A DNA stretch of 23,613 nucleotides, taken from contig JAIRSS010000243.1 of assembly GCA_031255315.1 (NCBI GenBank), forward strand, positions 1 to 23,613, read 5' to 3'. Shown here in pieces: positions 7,512-14,832 of this stretch; the stretch's first letter is position 1, and the number at the start of each line of letters is the position of its first letter. The notes under the pieces are model-generated. The model was not told the DNA's origin. It saw nothing but the letters and a program-made list of their open reading frames with translations, and did no database searches. The position numbers and the translations under genes are program-made. This stretch comes from Spirochaetaceae bacterium. Its GTDB lineage: Bacteria > Spirochaetota > Spirochaetia > Treponematales > Breznakiellaceae.

Positions 7512-8750
7512 TCATAAAACCGAAAAAGCTTCATCCGCAACCGCAAGGGTCACCGCGATATCGCCGTCGCTCAGGGAAGCGTTAAGAAAGTGGTTGTGGT
7601 GGTTGGTAACGTATATTCCCCGCCGTACCATTTCCGCAATCCAGCGCTGATGAAGCATGAGGGAGTCGTCGTCGGCTATGCGGAGGTAGAACAGGGCGGG
7701 GGCGCCGGTTACCCGCAGGTCATAGCCGTGTTTTTTTGCCGCGGCGACAAGCCCTTCTTTAAGGCGCGTCCCCTTTTCGTGGAGCAGCCGGGGCAGGTCC
7801 AGACGCTTCATTTTCTGGATGCAGGCGATCCCCGCCGCAAAGGGAACGGCGGAAAGCCAGTAGCTCCCGGTATAGGTAAGGCCGCTCACGGTATTCCGGA
7901 GAAATTCTTTGCCACAGAGGGCGCTCACGTTGTAGCCGTTGGCCAGAGCCTTACAGAAGCAGATAAGATCCGCCTGAAACCCGAAAAAGTGATCGCTTCC
8001 GGCAAGATCCAGCCTGAAACCCGCCCGTACGTCGTCGATGATGAGGACCGTTCCGGTGTCGGTGCACAGGCTGCGCACTTTCCGCCAGAACCCTTCGGCG
8101 GGGAACAGGTTGTCGGTGAAGTTTCCGTGCAGGTAGGGCTGGGAGATCACCGCGGCTATTTCTCCCTTGTTTTCCTCAAAAACTTCGGCAAGCCCTTCGT
8201 AATCGTTCCAAGGTACATAGATATTGTTGACCACGTCCTCTTCCAGAATACCCGGATAGTCGATCTTCTGGGTCCAGGGAGCTACCCCGTGGTAATACCC
8301 TTTGAAGAAGACGATCTTCTTGCGGCGGGTATAGGCCCGGGCGGTGAGTACCGCCAATGTGGTGGCGTCCCCCCCGTTCTTGGCGAAAAAGGCCCAGTCG
8401 GCGCTGGCTACGGTCTCTACCAGAAGTTCCGCGAAATCTATCATTCTGGCAGAGGGGGTGGTGACGCAGTCCCCGAGGCTCCGCTGTTTTGCCGCGGCTT
8501 CATCTACCTCTTCATCGTTGTACCCCAGGACGTTGGGGCCGTAGGCGCACATGTAGTCGATGAACCGGTTCCCGTCCACATCCCAGAAATAGGAACCTTT
8601 CGCCCGCCCGGAAAAAAACGGGAAGGCCGTAACCGGCACAAAACATCCTTCCGCCGGCCCCTGATGCCCGTAAATCCCCGAAGGGATAACCTTGAGGGCC
8701 CGCCGGTACTCCTCAGCGCTCTTTTCGTATGTGTTAACCGGAAATCCCAT
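7512..8750 (-). CDS. Class III aminotransferase, glutamate-1-semialdehyde aminomutase-like
   Basis: This is a 412-residue PLP enzyme of the class III (fold type I) family. YFWDVDGNRFIDY and GYNDEEVDEA are the N-terminal signatures. KNGGDATTLAVLTARAYT (from about residue 124) binds the phosphate, IIDDVRAGFR (237-246) replaces the usual DEVxTG and keeps the pyridine-binding Asp, and K267 in CFCKALANGY is the PLP lysine. It resembles HemL in length and in the ARAYT block, but no other tetrapyrrole gene is nearby. An aminomutase or transaminase acting on another amino acid, amino sugar or diamine is equally possible. It is preceded by GGAGG and follows the SCP-2-like gene by 13 bp, so the two are co-transcribed. 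Confidence 0.85.
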   Translation of the reverse strand: MGFPVNTYEKSAEEYRRALKVIPSGIYGHQGPAEGCFVPVTAFPFFSGRAKGSYFWDVDGNRFIDYMCAYGPNVLGYNDEEVDEAAAKQRSLGDCVTTPSARMIDFAELLVETVASADWAFFAKNGGDATTLAVLTARAYTRRKKIVFFKGYYHGVAPWTQKIDYPGILEEDVVNNIYVPWNDYEGLAEVFEENKGEIAAVISQPYLHGNFTDNLFPAEGFWRKVRSLCTDTGTVLIIDDVRAGFRLDLAGSDHFFGFQADLICFCKALANGYNVSALCGKEFLRNTVSGLTYTGSYWLSAVPFAAGIACIQKMKRLDLPRLLHEKGTRLKEGLVAAAKKHGYDLRVTGAPALFYLRIADDDSLMLHQRWIAEMVRRGIYVTNHHNHFLNASLSDGDIAVTLAVADEAFSVL

Positions 8751-8763
8751 ACCCGCTTCCTCC

Positions 8764-9552
8764 TTAGGCTAAATAGACCGCCGCCCGGTCCAGAATACGG
8801 TTGATATTATCCAGCATTCCCAGATTGCCGCGCATGGTGATGAGCCCCTGGCCCACGCAGCCCAGAGCGCTTACCTTCCCGTCGAAGAGGTCCCTGGCAA
8901 GGCGCAGGCTGCTGAATTCCATCAGGGCGTGGTAATGCTCAGGCAGTTCCCGAATCAGGGACAGGCGGTGATCCCGTATCACTATCCCCGCCCGCAGGGG
9001 CGCGTCCCCGTCATAGTTCGCAATGGAAAGCGCAACAATCCCATCTACCAGGTTGGAAGCCGTAAACCGGCCTATCTTGTCGTGGTTCCCAATCTGAACC
9101 ACCGCCTGGGCGATAAGGAAGAACATGACGGAGGTACTCGCCCTGAAGAAAACCGGGTCTTGCAGGGCTTCCGGGGAGGCTCGAAGATATTTTTCGAGTA
9201 TTCCCGTAAGTTCCGTGAAATTCTTGGTAAGAAACCGTAGTTTGGTGAAGCCCTTCATGGGGATGGGCGTTACGGTCCCGTCTATAAGGCCGTTAAATTT
9301 TGTACAGGATGAAAAGGGAAGCCTGATGTCGCAGGCGCCTTCGCCGGGTTCAGCCTCACAGGCCCCGCAGTCGAACCGCAGGGTCATGGCGGGACCGTGT
9401 TTTACCACAAAGCCGACGGTAAGGGGTTTCCCGCCCGGAAGAGCCGGGTTATCCGCCAGCCGCCGCGCCTCCGGGGAAAGAGCGCACAGGTCTTTGAGGG
9501 CGCCCAGGAGTCCGTACAGGTTAATGTACGCCAACGTTTCAGCTTCTTTCAT
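8764..9552 (-). CDS. SCP-2-like protein of unknown function
   Basis: This predicted 262-residue soluble protein has no catalytic motif that I recognise. Residues about 45-130 (LTVGFVVKHGPAMTLRF, then IRLPFSSCTKFNGLIDGTVT, ending LTGILEKYL) have the alternating strand pattern and terminal amphipathic helix of sterol-carrier-protein-2-like domains, which bind hydrophobic ligands. The rest is helical. Several cysteines (CGACEAEPGEGAC about residues 62-74) could bind a metal or form a disulfide. The frame extends upstream to 9645, but that part runs through a palindromic repeat. The ATG at 9552 with GGGGAGG 5 nt before it is the better start. It is the first gene of a two-gene unit with the aminotransferase. 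The SCP-2 fold is suggested by eye only. Confidence 0.7.
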   Translation of the reverse strand: MKEAETLAYINLYGLLGALKDLCALSPEARRLADNPALPGGKPLTVGFVVKHGPAMTLRFDCGACEAEPGEGACDIRLPFSSCTKFNGLIDGTVTPIPMKGFTKLRFLTKNFTELTGILEKYLRASPEALQDPVFFRASTSVMFFLIAQAVVQIGNHDKIGRFTASNLVDGIVALSIANYDGDAPLRAGIVIRDHRLSLIRELPEHYHALMEFSSLRLARDLFDGKVSALGCVGQGLITMRGNLGMLDNINRILDRAAVYLA

Positions 9553-9605
9553 TGCCGCCTCCCCATCTCTTCCGCTTCCGCCGCTGTTACCAATTGAGCA
9601 ATAAC

Positions 9606-9645
9606 ATGAGGCTGCCCCAAAACTTCGCGTTCGGAACAGCCTCAC
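9606..9645. repeat. Dispersed palindrome copy 2 (degenerate)
   Basis: TGAGGCTG (9607-9614) pairs with CAGCCTCA (9637-9644). The inner CCCAAAAC / GTTCGGAA arms are partly decayed compared with the other copies. It lies 55 bp upstream of the SCP-2-like gene, between divergent genes, so it is not acting as a terminator here. Confidence 0.75.
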
Positions 9646-10062
9646 ATACTGTATTCATATTACGGCGTCCCGCGAGGAAAGGTCAAGTAAGATCCAAAGT
9701 CAGCGGCAATTCTCCGTTTCAAAACGCTTCGGCGCGGCCCGTGTCATGGCGGGGAGCGAAGCGGGCCGCCGGGCGGCGCAGTCCAGCCGGGTGGTTGCTT
9801 CACTGGATTGCTTCGCCCCGCGCCCACATAACGTCTTCGTATAAATCGGGGACTTTTTTCCCGCCGAACTCACGTTCCACATAGCAATTTTGAAAAAGCC
9901 GCCGTATAATTTCCCCGTGAGCGGCGCTTCTCCACTGTTTAACGGAATTTCTATCAATTCGGCTGTAACACTCTTGGGGTACTCAGTATGCTTTGAGGGC
10001 GCGTTAACATTTTTTGAGAATGTTCCACTCACAGATCATTTTTTATGTACAAGGAGTTGTTT
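9646..10062. other. Intergenic region between divergent genes: repeat relic and leader of TAXI gene
   Basis: No gene is supported here. 9743-9821 holds a degenerate interspersed repeat (separate entry). A TATAAT at 9905-9910 on the plus strand could be the -10 box of the TAXI gene promoter, but no clear -35 stands 16-18 bp before it. If it is used, the 5' UTR is about 145 nt, with a small hairpin AACATT/AATGTT at 10006-10024. Beyond that I see nothing. Confidence 0.5.
9743..9821. repeat. Interspersed palindromic repeat, GTCATTGCGAG/CGAAGCAATCC type (degenerate)
   Basis: GTCATGGCGGGGAGCGAAG begins at 9743. Its arm GCGGGGAGCGAAG (9749-9761) pairs with CTTCGCCCCGC (9811-9821) apart from a 2-nt bulge. 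Inside are a CGCC/GGCG hairpin and TCCAG/CTGGA (9782-9786 / 9803-9807). The pattern is that of the widespread intergenic units built from GTCATTGCGAG and GGATTGCTTCGC. A minimal relative is at 20216-20252. Confidence 0.6.
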
Positions 10063-11025
10063 ATGAAAATGACGGGAAAAACCGGTATCGCTCTTATTCT
10101 GGCGATTAGTCTTGGCCTCTGCGTGGGGTGTGAGAAAAAAGCCCCGCCTCTCACCGCCCTAAAGCTGGCGACCGGCGGCAGTACCGGGACCTACTACGCC
10201 TACGGGTCCGCCCTGGGACGGATCTTCGAGAACCGTCTGGGCCTGCGGGTTACGGTCCAGACCACCGCCGCCGCGGTTGCGAACATCGCCCTTGTCCAGT
10301 CAGGAAGCGCCGACTTTGCGTTTGTCCAAAACGATGTAATGACCTACGCATATAATGGAACAAACATCTTTTCTTCCGAGGGCGCTCAAAAAGATTTTTC
10401 CGCGGTTGCGGGATTGTACCCCGAAGTCTGCCACATCGTCGCGGCGGAAGGCGTCGACGGTATTACCAGTCTGAAAGGGCTGCGGGTATCCGTGGGAGAA
10501 GGCGGAAGCGGCACGGCCCTGAACGCCGCCCAGATTCTTGAAGCCTACGGCATGTCGTTTGCGGACATCAAACAGGAGAACCTCAATTTCGGCGACTCCG
10601 CCCAGGCCCTGGCCGCCGGTGAGATCGACGCGTTCTTCTGTACCGCCGGTACGCCCACTCCCGCGCTGGTCGATCTTGCTTCGTCTACCCGGATACGGTT
10701 CCTGCCCATAGGCGAGGCCCGGAGAAAACTCTTGCTGTCCAACTATCCCTATTACATGGCCCATACCGTTCCGGCGGGAACCTATCCGGGTCTTGAGGAA
10801 GATGTAAACACCGTGGCGGTGCAGGCGACCCTGGTGGTAAACAACCGGATTCAGGCCGACGACGTGTACAAGATAACCCGGACCTTATTTGAAGGCCGGG
10901 AGGAAATCACCGCCGTTCATCCCAAGGGAGAGGAACTCCGCCTTGAGTCCGCCGTCCAGGGCATCCCGATTCCTTTTCATCCCGGCGCCGTAAAGTATTA
11001 CCGCGAAACCAAGACGTTGAAATAA
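10063..11025 (+). CDS. TAXI-family TRAP transporter solute-binding lipoprotein
   Basis: This 320-residue protein starts MKMTGKTGIALILAISLGL and has a lipobox-like LCVGC, so Cys23 is the probable lipidated residue of a periplasmic lipoprotein. The mature domain opens with LKLATGGSTGTYYAYGSALG, the hallmark of TAXI receptors, and continues with QSGSADFAFVQNDV and VGEGGSGTALNA, which line the ligand cleft. The best known homologue class binds glutamate or glutamine, which would suit the glutamate-fermenting operon 300 bp downstream; this is inference. No TRAP permease (4TM or 12TM subunit) is in the window, so the partner must be elsewhere. The start is the ATG at 10063 preceded by AAGGAG. An in-frame ATG at 10045 lies upstream of that site and is less likely. 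Confidence 0.9.
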   Translation: MKMTGKTGIALILAISLGLCVGCEKKAPPLTALKLATGGSTGTYYAYGSALGRIFENRLGLRVTVQTTAAAVANIALVQSGSADFAFVQNDVMTYAYNGTNIFSSEGAQKDFSAVAGLYPEVCHIVAAEGVDGITSLKGLRVSVGEGGSGTALNAAQILEAYGMSFADIKQENLNFGDSAQALAAGEIDAFFCTAGTPTPALVDLASSTRIRFLPIGEARRKLLLSNYPYYMAHTVPAGTYPGLEEDVNTVAVQATLVVNNRIQADDVYKITRTLFEGREEITAVHPKGEELRLESAVQGIPIPFHPGAVKYYRETKTLK

Positions 11026-11030
11026 TATGA

Positions 11031-11100
11031 GGCTGTTCCAAAACTAATTGACTGTGCGCTAACGTTCCCGGCATAGCGGGGACGCGGTTTTGGACCAGCC
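11031..11100. repeat. Dispersed palindrome copy 3 with 42-nt insert
   Basis: GGCTGTTCCAAAAC (11031-11044) pairs with GTTTTGGACCAGCC (11087-11100) with one mismatch. The insert carries its own hairpin, CGTTCCC/GGGGACG (11063-11069 / 11078-11084). It begins 5 bp after the TAXI gene stop. Confidence 0.8.
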
Positions 11101-11117
11101 GTGCGCCTTTGGCTCGT

Positions 11118-11187
11118 GCAGTTTCTTCGGACTAAAGTCCGCGGCTTTCAGCCTGCGAACCGAAAGTTCGACGAAACTGCTTTTTTT
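11118..11187 (+). terminator. Cloverleaf-like folded terminator of the TAXI gene
   Basis: GCAGTTTC (11118-11125) pairs perfectly with GAAACTGC (11173-11180) and is followed at once by seven T (11181-11187). Three hairpins sit inside: CGGACT/AGTCCG (11128-11141), GGCT/AGCC (11143-11153) and CGAAC/GTTCG (11156-11170). The layout is a four-way junction. It has no CCA end, no T-loop consensus and no anticodon context, so it is not a tRNA. As a closed stem plus T-run it should stop the TAXI transcript before the glm operon. Confidence 0.65.
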
Positions 11188-11238
11188 ATGTGAGGCTGTT
11201 CCAAAACTTCAGTTTTGGAACAGCCTCACATAAAAAAA
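11181..11238. repeat. Dispersed palindrome copy 4: perfect 28-bp arms
   Basis: Bases 11181-11208 are perfectly complementary to 11211-11238 around a TC loop. The core is GAGGCTGTTCCAAAACT and the outer ends are T7ATGT / ACATA7. The T-run of the preceding cloverleaf terminator is shared with the left arm. The right end is 21 bp from the -35 of the glm promoter. Confidence 0.95.
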
Positions 11239-11259
11239 CACCGGCTTTGCAAATTTTCC

Positions 11260-11289
11260 TTGACGATGTTCTATATCAATGCCTATAAT
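11260..11289 (+). promoter_or_regulatory. Sigma-70 type promoter of the glm (methylaspartate) operon
   Basis: TTGACG (11260-11265) and a perfect TATAAT (11284-11289) are 18 bp apart. Transcription would begin near 11296 and give a leader of about 35 nt before glmS. No B12 riboswitch could fit between this promoter and the gene, so regulation is not by a leader cobalamin element. Confidence 0.8.
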
Positions 11290-11330
11290 TGTTATATAAC
11301 ATTAGAAAGACCTGTAAGACAGAGGTTAGC

Positions 11331-11744
11331 ATGGAAAAGAAAAAGCTGGTTATCGGCGTTATTGGGGCGGATGTCCACGCGGTGGGGAACAAAATTCTCT
11401 ACCATGCGTTTACCGGGGCCGGGTTTGAGGTAACCAACCTGGGGGTTATGGTCTCCCAGGAGGAATATATCGAAGCCGCCCTGGAAATCGCGGCGGACGC
11501 CGTCCTGGTATCTTCCCTGTACGGACATGGGGAACTGGACTGCCGGGGCTTCCGGGACAAGTGCGATGAGGCGGGCCTCAAGGGTATCCTTCTCTATGTG
11601 GGGGGTAATATCGTTGTAGGCAAACAAGACTTTGCCGAAGTGGAACAGCGCTTTAAGGCGATGGGGTTTGACCGGGTTTTTGGACCGGGATCCTCGCCGG
11701 AAGCGGCCATCGCAGCCTTAAAGGAAGACCTGCACATCGGGTAA
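11331..11744 (+). CDS. glmS: Glutamate mutase, B12-binding sigma subunit
   Basis: This predicted protein has 137 residues, the same length as clostridial GlmS (also MutS or MamA). The cobalamin-binding DxHxxG motif is DVHAVG (D14, H16, G19), with H16 the lower cobalt ligand. Further B12-fold blocks are [12 protein letters not shown] (about residues 60-71) and [12 protein letters not shown] (about 90-101), and the end [15 protein letters not shown] is nearly identical to the family. With GlmE it forms the enzyme that rearranges L-glutamate to L-threo-3-methylaspartate. The ATG at 11331 follows GAGGT; in-frame codons upstream to 11289 overlap the promoter -10 and are not translated. It is the first gene of the operon, and glmL follows after 15 bp. 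Confidence 0.97.
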   Translation: MEKKKLVIGVIGADVHAVGNKILYHAFTGAGFEVTNLGVMVSQEEYIEAALEIAADAVLVSSLYGHGELDCRGFRDKCDEAGLKGILLYVGGNIVVGKQDFAEVEQRFKAMGFDRVFGPGSSPEAAIAALKEDLHIG

Positions 11745-11759
11745 GGGAAGAGCGGTATT

Positions 11760-13154
11760 ATGGAAGCGATTCTGCTTATCGATTTCGGCAGCACCAACAC
11801 CAAAGTTACGGCGGTAGACCCGGCGGAGAAAACCCTGCGGGGAACCGCCGCCGCCTACACCACGGTGGAAACCGATATTGGCGAAGGGCTGGAGGAAGCC
11901 CTGGAACTTTTGCGGAAAGAGACCGGGCCTGTTTCCTTTACCCGGCGCTTTGCCTGTTCCAGCGCGGCGGGGGGCCTGCGGATGATCGCCAGCGGGCTGG
12001 TCCCATCCCTGACCGCCGAGGCCGCCCGGCTGGCCGCCCTGGGAGCGGGGGCCAAGATCGCGGGCGTCTATTCCTACGAGCTTACCGGAGAGGACCTTGC
12101 CGAAATCGTCCGGATCAAGCCGGACATCTTTCTGTTAACCGGCGGCGTTGACGGGGGCAACAAAGAGTGCATTCTCCATAATGCCCATATGCTGGCCTCC
12201 TTAGGCGCTCCCGGCCCCTTCCCGGTGCTGATTGCGGGCAACCGTTCCGCTCAGGCGGGATGCGCCGCGGCGCTTGCGGGATGGGACGTCATCCGCTGCC
12301 CTAACGTGCTGCCCAAATTGGGAACCCTGAACGTTGAGCCCGCCCAGGCGGAAATCCGCCGGCTTTTTCTGGAACGGATCATCCACGCACGGGGGCTTTC
12401 CCGTGAGCGGGAACTGGTTTCGGGAATCCTCATGCCGACGCCTGCGGCGGTAAAACGGGCGCTGGAACTGTTGTCCGCCGGAACAGCGGGCGAAGCGGGG
12501 CTGGGGGAGCTTGCGGCGGTTGATCTGGGCGGGGCGACCACGGACGTGTATTCGGCGGCGTCGGGAATGCCCAGGGTAGACGCGATCCTCAAAGGAATCC
12601 CCGAACCGTTTTCCAAGCGTACCGTAGAGGGGGACATTGGGATGCGGTACAGCGCCGCCGGGGTGCTGGAAGCGGCGGGACCGGAGAGGCTCGCCGCCCT
12701 TTCGGGGCTTGCCGCCGGGGACATCCCGGGCATGGTCGCTCGGCTTGCGGCAAATCCCGGCGTCCTGCCCGTTACAGCGGAAGACGCGGGCCTTGATTTT
12801 GCCCTGGCCGCGGCGGCGGTGGAAACCGCGATGGACCGTCACGCCGGAACCATTGAAGAGGTATACACCCCGGCGGGCCCCGCCTTCGTGCAAACCGGGA
12901 AGGATTTAACCGGCGTTGAGCGCCTTATCCTTACCGGAGGGGCGGCGATCCACAGCCGGGAGGCAAAAAAGACCGCCCGGTACGCCCTGTTTACCGCCGC
13001 GAAGGCCGCGTCCCTCAAACCTTCCCCAAATTCGGCAATTTTTATCGATACATCCTATATCCTGGCGGCAATGGGGCTTTTGGCGGAAACCCAGCCCGGC
13101 GCCGCCCTATCAATCATGAAGAAGGAGATCAAAAATCATGGAACTTGTGAATAA
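11760..13154 (+). CDS. glmL: GlmL/MutL, glutamate mutase reactivating ATPase
   Basis: This 464-residue protein of the actin/Hsp70/sugar-kinase (ASKHA) fold has phosphate-1 motif [10 protein letters not shown] (residues 7-16), [10 protein letters not shown] (125-134), phosphate-2 motif [13 protein letters not shown] (253-265) and adenosine motif [11 protein letters not shown] near residue 390. Family members sit between the two mutase genes and are thought to exchange damaged cobalamin in an ATP-dependent way. The start follows GGAAGAG. The last 17 bp overlap glmE, whose ribosome site (AAGGAG) lies inside glmL. The length is typical. Confidence 0.95.
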   Translation: MEAILLIDFGSTNTKVTAVDPAEKTLRGTAAAYTTVETDIGEGLEEALELLRKETGPVSFTRRFACSSAAGGLRMIASGLVPSLTAEAARLAALGAGAKIAGVYSYELTGEDLAEIVRIKPDIFLLTGGVDGGNKECILHNAHMLASLGAPGPFPVLIAGNRSAQAGCAAALAGWDVIRCPNVLPKLGTLNVEPAQAEIRRLFLERIIHARGLSRERELVSGILMPTPAAVKRALELLSAGTAGEAGLGELAAVDLGGATTDVYSAASGMPRVDAILKGIPEPFSKRTVEGDIGMRYSAAGVLEAAGPERLAALSGLAAGDIPGMVARLAANPGVLPVTAEDAGLDFALAAAAVETAMDRHAGTIEEVYTPAGPAFVQTGKDLTGVERLILTGGAAIHSREAKKTARYALFTAAKAASLKPSPNSAIFIDTSYILAAMGLLAETQPGAALSIMKKEIKNHGTCE

Positions 13155-14586
13155 ACGCATCAGCAACGACGAGTTTTATAAAATCCGGAAAGAGGCGCTG
13201 GCCCAGTGGCCTACCGGCAAGGATGTGGACATGGAAGAGGCTTTCGCGTTCCACCAAAACCTGCCGGAAAGCAAAATCTTTTCGAAAAAACTCCTGGCGG
13301 CAAAACAGGCGGGAACCACCCTGATTCAGCCCCGGGCGGGAGTGGCTCTGATAAACGAACATATCAAGCTCCTCACCTGTTTGCAGGACAACGGCGGCGC
13401 GGACCTTCTGCCCACAACCATTGACAGCTATACCCGGCAGAACCGTTTCCAGAAAGCCGAGGAAGGAATCGCCGAATCGGTGAAGCTGCAAAAGTCCATG
13501 CTGAACGGCTTCCCCGCGGTAAACCACGGCGTTGCGGGCTGCCGGCAGATCATCAACGCCCTGGACACCCCGGTGCAAGTCCGCCACGGAACCCCTGACG
13601 CCCGGCTGCTCACGGAGATCGCCTACGCCGGAGGCTTTACCAGTTACGAAGGGGGCGGCATTTCCTATAACATCCCCTACGCCAAGAACGCGGACCTTAC
13701 CAAGACCATCCTGGACTGGCAGTACACCGACCGGCTGACGGGTATTTACGAAGAAGCGGGAATCTCCATTAACCGGGAACCCTTCGGACCCCTCACCGGC
13801 ACCCTGGTCCCGCCGTGCATCTCCCACGCGGTGGCGATCATCGAAAGCCTTTTGGCGGCGGAGCAGGGGGTAAAGAACATCACCGTAGGCTACGGCCAGT
13901 GCGGGAACTTGCTGCAGGATGTGGCGGCCATCCAGACCCTGCAAGCCCTGACGGATGAGTATCTCCGCGCCCAGGGATACGGCGATGTGACGGTTACCAC
14001 AGTGCTGCATCAGTGGATGGGGGGCTTTCCCCAGGACGAGGCCAAGGCGTTTGCGGTGATTTCCTGGGGAAGCACCGTAGCCGCCCTGTCCCACGCGACG
14101 AAGGTCATTGTAAAGACCCCCCACGAAGCGATGGGGGTTCCCACGATGGAGGCCAACGCCCAGGGGCTGCGGTGTACCAAGCAGATCATCACCATGCTGG
14201 GGGATCAGACGGTGGACACCAACTCCCTGATGGATGAAAAGGTGATCATCGCCGCGGAAACCCGCTGTATCGTGGACAAGGTTTTTGAACTGGGCGGCGG
14301 GGACGCCGCCCTGGGAGCGGTGCGGGCTTTTCAGGCCGGGGCGCTGGACGTTCCCTTCGCGCCGAGCCGCTTTAACGCGGGCAAGGTGCTGCCAGCCCGG
14401 GACAACGAAGGAGCTATCCGCTTCTTTGATCCCGGAGCGCTGCCGTTGACGGCGGAGCTGCGGGAATTCCACAAACAGAAAATAGCGGCCCGGGCGAAGT
14501 ACGAAAAGCGGGACCCTTCGTTCCAGATGGTCATTGACGATGTGTACGCCATCAGCAAAGGCCGCCTGGTGGGGCGCCCCTTATAA
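13138..14586 (+). CDS. glmE: Glutamate mutase, catalytic epsilon subunit
   Basis: This predicted 482-residue TIM-barrel subunit is one residue shorter than clostridial GlmE (483). Numbering is preserved: the arginines that hold the substrate carboxylates are R66 (IQPRAGV), R100 (DSYTRQN) and R149 (VQVRHGT), the catalytic E171 is in TSYEGGG, and Y177 and Y181 are also present. It catalyses the radical carbon-skeleton rearrangement of L-glutamate to methylaspartate with adenosylcobalamin bound by GlmS. All key residues are intact, so the enzyme should be active. It overlaps glmL by 17 bp. After its TAA there are 195 nt without a gene before the leader ORF of the ammonia-lyase. Confidence 0.97.
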   Translation: MELVNKRISNDEFYKIRKEALAQWPTGKDVDMEEAFAFHQNLPESKIFSKKLLAAKQAGTTLIQPRAGVALINEHIKLLTCLQDNGGADLLPTTIDSYTRQNRFQKAEEGIAESVKLQKSMLNGFPAVNHGVAGCRQIINALDTPVQVRHGTPDARLLTEIAYAGGFTSYEGGGISYNIPYAKNADLTKTILDWQYTDRLTGIYEEAGISINREPFGPLTGTLVPPCISHAVAIIESLLAAEQGVKNITVGYGQCGNLLQDVAAIQTLQALTDEYLRAQGYGDVTVTTVLHQWMGGFPQDEAKAFAVISWGSTVAALSHATKVIVKTPHEAMGVPTMEANAQGLRCTKQIITMLGDQTVDTNSLMDEKVIIAAETRCIVDKVFELGGGDAALGAVRAFQAGALDVPFAPSRFNAGKVLPARDNEGAIRFFDPGALPLTAELREFHKQKIAARAKYEKRDPSFQMVIDDVYAISKGRLVGRPL

Positions 14587-14594
14587 GAAGGAAA

Positions 14595-14633
14595 GCCGCC
14601 GCCTGGAAAGTCCGCGGGACGTTCAGCGGCGGC
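14595..14633 (+). other. Intercistronic stem-loop between glmE and the mal leader ORF
   Basis: GCCGCCGC (14595-14602) pairs with GCGGCGGC (14626-14633). A second helix GTCC(GCG)GGAC at 14610-14620 sits in the loop. No T-run follows. In an otherwise tightly packed operon this is a candidate site for mRNA processing or stabilisation. Confidence 0.55.
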
Positions 14634-14781
14634 TGGAACAGGTGGGAAGATTCCGGGCGGCCCGGGGCCGGATGGGTTCGGCGACGGCAGATACGGACTG
14701 AGGGCGGGAACGAAAAGGTCCGGGTTCGCCGCGTACCGGGCCGCGCCCGAATGTACAGGAAAAACAGCACAGGAGGCAAAC

Positions 14782-14832
14782 ATGACTGAAAAGGAACAAA
14801 TAAGCGTTACGCAAACAGGAGTAAATGAATGA
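14782..14832 (+). CDS. 16-residue leader ORF coupled to methylaspartate ammonia-lyase
   Basis: ATG at 14782 opens a 16-codon frame (MTEKEQISVTQTGVNE) ending in TGA at 14830-14832. It is preceded by a perfect AGGAGG 6 nt upstream, the strongest ribosome site in the operon. Its stop overlaps the next gene's start as ATGA, so ribosomes ending here can restart on the ammonia-lyase. No repeated glutamate or histidine codons suggest attenuation. It may be a translated leader rather than a functional peptide. Whether the peptide accumulates is unknown. Confidence 0.45.
   Translation: MTEKEQISVTQTGVNE

Noticed and set aside
7512..8750. HemL (tetrapyrrole synthesis) as a firm call
   Set aside because: There is no other haem or cobalamin precursor gene nearby, the DEVxTG motif is altered, and the upstream partner is an SCP-2-like protein, so only the class III family is asserted.
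9700..10032. 110-codon minus-strand open frame
   Set aside because: Its second half is a translation of the degenerate GTCATTGCGAG-type repeat, it has no ribosome site, and its composition does not resemble a protein.
11118..11180. tRNA or tRNA-like gene
   Set aside because: The cloverleaf outline is there, but there is no TTCRA loop, no 7-nt anticodon loop and no CCA. The hairpin loops are 2-5 nt, so it is not a tRNA.
11290..11330. B12 riboswitch ahead of glmS
   Set aside because: The leader after the promoter is only about 35 nt with no B12-box. The folded DNA upstream belongs to palindromic repeats and lies before the promoter.
13129..14472. 447-codon minus-strand open frame
   Set aside because: It lies opposite glmE, which is secure.
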